From contig VGKX01000048.1 of NCBI GenBank assembly GCA_016866895.1, positions 1 to 7,175 of the forward strand: a stretch of DNA of 7,175 nt, read 5' to 3'. Shown here piece by piece: positions 4,645-7,175 of the stretch. The DNA comes from Candidatus Parvarchaeota archaeon. Lineage in GTDB: Archaea; Micrarchaeota; Micrarchaeia; Anstonellales; VGKX01. Under the pieces are notes generated by a model. It worked only from the letters and a program-made list of their open reading frames with translations, ran no database searches and was not told the origin of the DNA. Position 1 is the stretch's first letter. Every line of letters starts with the position of its first letter. Position numbers and translations under genes: made by a program.

Positions 4645-5601
4645 TTATTTTTTCATCGCCCCGCAGGCTTTTGGGTAAATACCCTTCTTCATAACCACTG
4701 AGTCTGTCCTCACGGCGACTCCTGCAGAATTGTGCAAAATCTGGCTGCTTGCCATCGAGGCAATCCCAAAGCCCACCAATTCACCTTTGAGGGTCTTGAT
4801 GGCAACCTCTTCCCCGGCCATTATGCCCTCGTCGGCTGCGGCAACACCCGGAACGCAAAGGGCGGCGCCGCTGCAAACCGAGTCAACCGCGGAGTCTTTG
4901 ACGACTACCGATTTTGCGCCAATCACCGATTCGGGGGTCCTTACAAGGGCCCTTATCGCATCTTCCCTGCCATGCTGCCGGTACTCCCAATAAGCGTCAC
5001 TAAGCAGCTGCAGCGTGCAGCAATCCTGCTCCGTGATATTGCCAACGGAAATACGGCGAAGCTCATGAAGCTGCGCGCCGCCGATTTCTTTTCCCATGTC
5101 AGAACACAAGGTTCTGATATATGTGCCAGCCTGGCACCCTACTTGAAATAGGTAGTCGTTAACCTCATATTCTGCCAGATTAAGGTAATAAACCTTCCTA
5201 TCCCGCATTCTCTTTCTCACCGCCGACATTTTTGGCGGGATTTGCTTAATGGTGCCGGTAAATTTTTCAAACAATTTTGATATGGATTTTGCATCAATGC
5301 ATTTTTTTGTGCGCATTATTCCAACATACTCTTTTTTGTCATGGGCCAGATGTCCGATTATGCGGGTTCCAGTGCCTATCCCAACCGGAAGAACCCCAGA
5401 AACTTCGGGGTCAAGCGTCCCGGGATGGCCCGCCTTTCCGGCTCCGAGGATTTTTTTCACATACGCACTAATCTCATGGCTCGAGTGCCCGCACGGCTTG
5501 TCAACATAAACAATTCCGCACTCAAGCAGCTGCTCAACACTTCGCTGCTGCGGTGGTTTTCCAAACGCCGGGTCTGTCTGCTGGTGCGGCTTGGTTATCA
5601 T
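4645..5601 (-). CDS. cbf5: tRNA/rRNA pseudouridine synthase Cbf5 (archaeal TruB family)
   Basis: This 318-residue protein is the catalytic subunit of archaeal H/ACA ribonucleoproteins (with Nop10, Gar1 and L7Ae). It converts uridine to pseudouridine in rRNA at guided sites and U55 in tRNA. The N-terminal VDKPCGHSSHEISAYVKKIL (33-52) and catalytic loop GHPGTLDPEVSGVLPVGIG (58-76) are clear, with D64 the predicted nucleophile. KEYVGIM (90-96), PPKMSAVRKRMRDRKVYYL (122-140) and QAGTYIRTLCSDMGKEIGG (157-175) follow. A C-terminal PUA domain (about 229-310: VVVKDSAVDSVCSGAALCVP, LKGELVGFGIA, MKKGIYPK) binds the ACA/CCA end. Length fits archaeal Cbf5. The family loop usually has GHSGTLDP; here position 60 is proline. 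The ATG at 5601 is preceded by GTGGAG at short spacing. It lies between eL14 and tRNA-Ser. Confidence 0.96.
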   Translation of the reverse strand: MITKPHQQTDPAFGKPPQQRSVEQLLECGIVYVDKPCGHSSHEISAYVKKILGAGKAGHPGTLDPEVSGVLPVGIGTGTRIIGHLAHDKKEYVGIMRTKKCIDAKSISKLFEKFTGTIKQIPPKMSAVRKRMRDRKVYYLNLAEYEVNDYLFQVGCQAGTYIRTLCSDMGKEIGGAQLHELRRISVGNITEQDCCTLQLLSDAYWEYRQHGREDAIRALVRTPESVIGAKSVVVKDSAVDSVCSGAALCVPGVAAADEGIMAGEEVAIKTLKGELVGFGIASMASSQILHNSAGVAVRTDSVVMKKGIYPKACGAMKK

Positions 5602-5612
5602 TGCTCCACTTT

Positions 5613-5641
5613 CCTTGCCCCATTTTTCGTTTTATGCAAGG
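5613..5641 (-). repeat. Inverted repeat in the eL14/cbf5 spacer
   Basis: Within the 47-nt spacer the coding strand has CCTTGC (5641-5636) and GCAAGG (5618-5613), a 6-bp stem with an A-rich 17-nt loop. An alternative register, CTTGCC/GGCAAG, is also possible. It lies just before the cbf5 Shine-Dalgarno region, so it could modulate cbf5 translation. No T run follows, so a terminator is unlikely. Chance cannot be excluded. Confidence 0.35.
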
Positions 5642-5648
5642 CAAGCCG

Positions 5649-5867
5649 TCATGCGGAGAGTTCCTTGCCTATGGCCGCGTCGCTTGTGTCTGACAGGACC
5701 TTTTGCGTCGGCTCAAGATGCCTTATTGAGCACCTTGCCTGCTTTTTTGAGCCTTGCACAAGCACCTGAACAAAATTCCTGTCCATTATTTTGATCACAA
5801 CTGCCTTTTTTCCACTCCGCCTTCCAGCAGTCTTAATGCATACCCTGCCTACTTCAATTGCCGGCAT
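5649..5867 (-). CDS. rpl14e: 50S ribosomal protein eL14 (L14e)
   Basis: This 72-residue protein is eL14, a small archaeal/eukaryotic 50S protein with a KOW-like SH3 barrel. The opening MPAIEVGRVCIKTAGRRSGK is the family signature, followed by VVIKIMDRNFVQVL (23-36) and the RCSIRHLEPTQK block (45-56). Length is near the short archaeal form, with a modest acidic/Ser C-terminus. A GTG at 5876 is in frame but lies in the AGGTGA ribosome-binding site; the ATG at 5867 yields the expected MPAIEVGR start. It stands 29 nt after cmk and 47 nt before cbf5, the usual cmk-eL14-cbf5 order of archaea. Confidence 0.95.
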   Translation of the reverse strand: MPAIEVGRVCIKTAGRRSGKKAVVIKIMDRNFVQVLVQGSKKQARCSIRHLEPTQKVLSDTSDAAIGKELSA

Positions 5868-5872
5868 AAATC

Positions 5873-5878
5873 TCACCT
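5873..5878 (-). promoter_or_regulatory. Shine-Dalgarno site of rpl14e (decides the start)
   Basis: AGGTGA lies five bases before the ATG at 5867. The competing in-frame GTG at 5876-5874 falls within it. Confidence 0.8.
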
Positions 5879-5896
5879 TTTCAAAACAAATCCTGT

Positions 5897-6451
5897 TTAT
5901 TTTACATTTGCCGGGGCTTCATGTTTTCCCGGCCTTTTTTCCATGCTTTCTGCGGCGTCAACAATCGTTGTGGCCATCTGCCCTATCGTCATGACACTTG
6001 AATTGAGCTGCAGGCCAAATATCGACCTGTCGTCAATGTCTATCCCATAAAGCTTCAGGTACCTTTCACGGTTGTCGGCATCCCTTTTTTTCACATGCTC
6101 AAGTGCTTGCTTGGCACCCATCTTGTCCCTGTTTGCAATCCTCATTGCCCGTGTTGCGTCGTCGGCCTCAAGCCATACCCTCAAGTCAGCATCCTTGACG
6201 ACCCAGGGCCCAAGCCAGGTGACAACAACGCAGTTTCCTGCAGAAGCTTCGGCTGCTATCCGCCTGTCAAGGTCCGTGTCAATGCTTTTGTCCTTGGAAG
6301 CCAGCTTTTGGTATTCCATGAGCCCAAAGCCTGCTTTTTGCGCTTCCTGCTTGAATGAAAAACTGACGACTTTGTAGCCAAGCAGCCTTGCCACCTCTTC
6401 GCCTACGGAGTTCTTCCCTGCACCGGACTTTCCCGATATGGCTATTATCAA
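5897..6451 (-). CDS. cmk: Cytidylate kinase (archaeal Cmk type)
   Basis: This 184-residue P-loop kinase phosphorylates CMP/dCMP to the diphosphate with ATP in the cytoplasm. The phosphate-binding loop ISGKSGAGKNS (5-15) is at the very N-terminus, with the nucleoside-kinase pattern G-K-N-S in place of the more common G-K-x-T. An acidic/arginine DTDLDRR (59-65), the strand RVWLEADDATRAMRIANR (91-108) and the archaeal ending RERYLKLYGIDIDDRSIFGL (128-147, lid and product-binding region) support Cmk rather than adenylate kinase. The longest frame begins at TTG 6478. The TTG at 6451 gives LIIAISGKSG, as in relatives (Met-Ile-Ile), and has GGTGG five bases upstream, so it is preferred. No in-frame ATG exists near here. 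It lies between eL34 and eL14. Confidence 0.9.
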   Translation of the reverse strand: MIIAISGKSGAGKNSVGEEVARLLGYKVVSFSFKQEAQKAGFGLMEYQKLASKDKSIDTDLDRRIAAEASAGNCVVVTWLGPWVVKDADLRVWLEADDATRAMRIANRDKMGAKQALEHVKKRDADNRERYLKLYGIDIDDRSIFGLQLNSSVMTIGQMATTIVDAAESMEKRPGKHEAPANVK

Positions 6452-6455
6452 CTTC

Positions 6456-6460
6456 CCACC
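6456..6460 (-). promoter_or_regulatory. Shine-Dalgarno site of cmk (supports a TTG start)
   Basis: GGTGG precedes the TTG at 6451 by four bases. The alternative TTG at 6478 has no complementary sequence upstream. Confidence 0.65.
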
Positions 6461-6487
6461 ATTTCTCGCCGTGTACAAGAGGTTAGC

Positions 6488-6802
6488 TCATGCCTTGCTT
6501 ATGTATTTTCTCATCTGTATGTCAACGCTGCTTATATCCAGAATCCCCTGTGAAACCCTGGCCGACAGTTTTATTGCCTGCATTGCGCAGGCATGGCACA
6601 GGTGCCCGGCAAACTTGCGGCTTGGCGTGCGCTTGCTTGCAGCCAATCCTTTTTGGGAGGATGTCCCTGCCAGGCTTGCGCAGCACAAGGCGCAATAGTG
6701 CCTGGTGCCCTTTACCCTTCTCCTGTAGTGGATGCGCATGCCTTTTGCACCGCGAACCTTGATTTTCCTGACCGAATTTGACCTGTTTTTTGGAACTGTC
6801 AT
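6488..6802 (-). CDS. rpl34e: 50S ribosomal protein eL34 (L34e)
   Basis: This 104-residue protein is eL34, an archaeal/eukaryotic zinc-ribbon 50S protein. The basic N-terminus MTVPKNRSNSVRKIKVRGAK and the two cysteine pairs C37/C40 (HYCALC) and C69/C72 (LCHAC) form the zinc ribbon. FAGHLCHAC matches the family's GG-x-LC-x-x-C motif. About 15 extra residues at the C-terminus (ending RKYISKA) exceed the usual length of about 90. The longest frame starts at 6886, deep in the preceding gene and without homology. Two adjacent ATGs lie at 6805 and 6802. The second is five bases from the GGGGTGA site, the spacing seen at other genes here, and gives the family-like start. The TGA in that site is also the stop of the upstream gene. 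Confidence 0.9.
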   Translation of the reverse strand: MTVPKNRSNSVRKIKVRGAKGMRIHYRRRVKGTRHYCALCCASLAGTSSQKGLAASKRTPSRKFAGHLCHACAMQAIKLSARVSQGILDISSVDIQMRKYISKA

Positions 6803-6807
6803 CATTT

Positions 6808-6814
6808 TCACCCC
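6808..6814 (-). promoter_or_regulatory. Shine-Dalgarno site of rpl34e overlapping the upstream stop
   Basis: GGGGTGA includes the TGA stop (6810-6808) of the DUF106-like gene. Stop and start are 5 nt apart, so translation of the two genes is probably coupled. Confidence 0.75.
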
Positions 6815-7175
6815 AACTGCGGAAATGCCCTTGACATTATCGGATTCACCAGAAGCGCAAACACAAAAGTGCAGAATATGAACCATCCTTGCACGTCGGC
6901 AAGCCGCTGCACCTCAAGAAGCGGTATCTTGAATGGCAATGTGTATGAGAACCTGTAGCCGTTGTCAACCGTGGCAAAAACAGACTTTTCAATACCCTGG
7001 ATGCCAGATGTATCAGCTATAATTATCGCCTGCTGGCCTTTTAAATATCTCTGCTTGTCCGATTGCACCGGAAATTGCGCCCCCCCGACGGCCATTTTCT
7101 CCCAGTGTTCTTCGGCCCCCTCTCCGTACAAAAATCCTGAAGTGTTAGTTGCAAATGCCCCTCCTGCGCCAATTG
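6808..7175 (-). CDS. C-terminal part of a DUF106/EMC3-like membrane protein (partial)
   Basis: The open frame enters from the window edge and gives 121 complete residues to a TGA stop at 6808. No start is inside the window: the frame stays open upstream of the TTG at 7131. The visible part is an extracytoplasmic-looking region (roughly 1-90, beta-rich, with TVDNGYRFSYTLPFKIPLL), then a C-terminal hydrophobic helix GWFIFCTFVFALLVNPIMSR and a short basic end. This matches the end of archaeal DUF106 proteins, relatives of EMC3 and YidC/Oxa1 that insert membrane proteins. The operon place just before eL34 and cmk is the expected one for this gene. Without the N-terminal helices and coiled coil, the call relies heavily on context. 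Confidence 0.65.
   Translation of the reverse strand, partial: IGAGGAFATNTSGFLYGEGAEEHWEKMAVGGAQFPVQSDKQRYLKGQQAIIIADTSGIQGIEKSVFATVDNGYRFSYTLPFKIPLLEVQRLADVQGWFIFCTFVFALLVNPIMSRAFPQLG

Noticed and set aside
4640..4655. A-rich, TATA-like stretch at the end of cbf5 as a promoter for tRNA-Ser
   Set aside because: It lies inside the last codons (Lys-Lys-stop) and about 42 nt from the tRNA 5' end, with no clear BRE. Co-transcription is a simpler reading.
6803..6886. Longer N-terminus for eL34 starting at 6886
   Set aside because: It would overlap the upstream gene, has no ribosome-binding site, and the added residues do not resemble eL34.

Overview
The window is a densely packed archaeal ribosomal-protein and RNA-polymerase gene cluster, with every gene on the minus strand. 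It therefore reads from high to low coordinates. The archaeal assignment rests on archaeal/eukaryotic-type proteins (eL34, eL14, eL18, Cbf5, RpoD, RpoN), on two class II tRNAs without an encoded CCA, on a tRNA-Ser interrupted by a bulge-helix-bulge type intron, and on Shine-Dalgarno sites built around GGTGA. The gene order matches the classical archaeal series (EMC3/DUF106, eL34, cmk, eL14, cbf5, uS13, uS4, uS11, rpoD, tRNA-Leu, eL18, uL13, uS9, rpoN). The compact RpoD without an iron-sulfur insertion, the Ala/Pro/Gln-rich tails on ribosomal proteins and the small membrane-protein-like ORF after rpoN would suit a DPANN-type lineage (for example Micrarchaeota or Diapherotrites). That placement is inference; a phylogeny was not possible here.

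Layout in transcription order: 7175-6808 is the C-terminal end of a DUF106/EMC3-like membrane insertase. Then come 6802-6488 eL34 (zinc ribbon), 6451-5897 cytidylate kinase, 5867-5649 eL14, 5601-4645 Cbf5 pseudouridine synthase, 4605-4480 intron-containing tRNA-Ser(GGA), 4406-3678 uS13, 3668-3105 uS4, 3062-2517 uS11, 2474-1893 RpoD, 1844-1760 tRNA-Leu(GAG), 1650-1300 eL18, 1268-855 uL13, 812-375 uS9 and 330-133 RpoN. At 102-1 is the start of an unrecognised, probably membrane-associated protein.

The genes serve one theme: building the ribosome and transcription machinery. They supply small-subunit proteins (uS13, uS4, uS11, uS9), large-subunit proteins (eL34, eL14, eL18, uL13), two RNA polymerase assembly subunits (D and N), the RNA-guided rRNA/tRNA pseudouridine synthase, two tRNAs, a pyrimidine nucleotide kinase and a membrane-protein insertion factor. 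Spacers are 5-109 nt, genes do not overlap, and no convincing internal archaeal promoter (BRE/TATA) was found, so long co-transcription with tRNA processing is likely. Several starts were moved downstream from the longest possible ORF, because an in-frame GTG lies inside the Shine-Dalgarno sequence of the real start.

This is mostly a conserved housekeeping region. I found no CRISPR array, mobile element or defence system. The more notable points are low-complexity tails on three consecutive 30S proteins, the minimal RpoD, the tRNA-Ser intron, a foldable 109-nt spacer upstream of eL18, and the absence of rpoK directly after rpoN.
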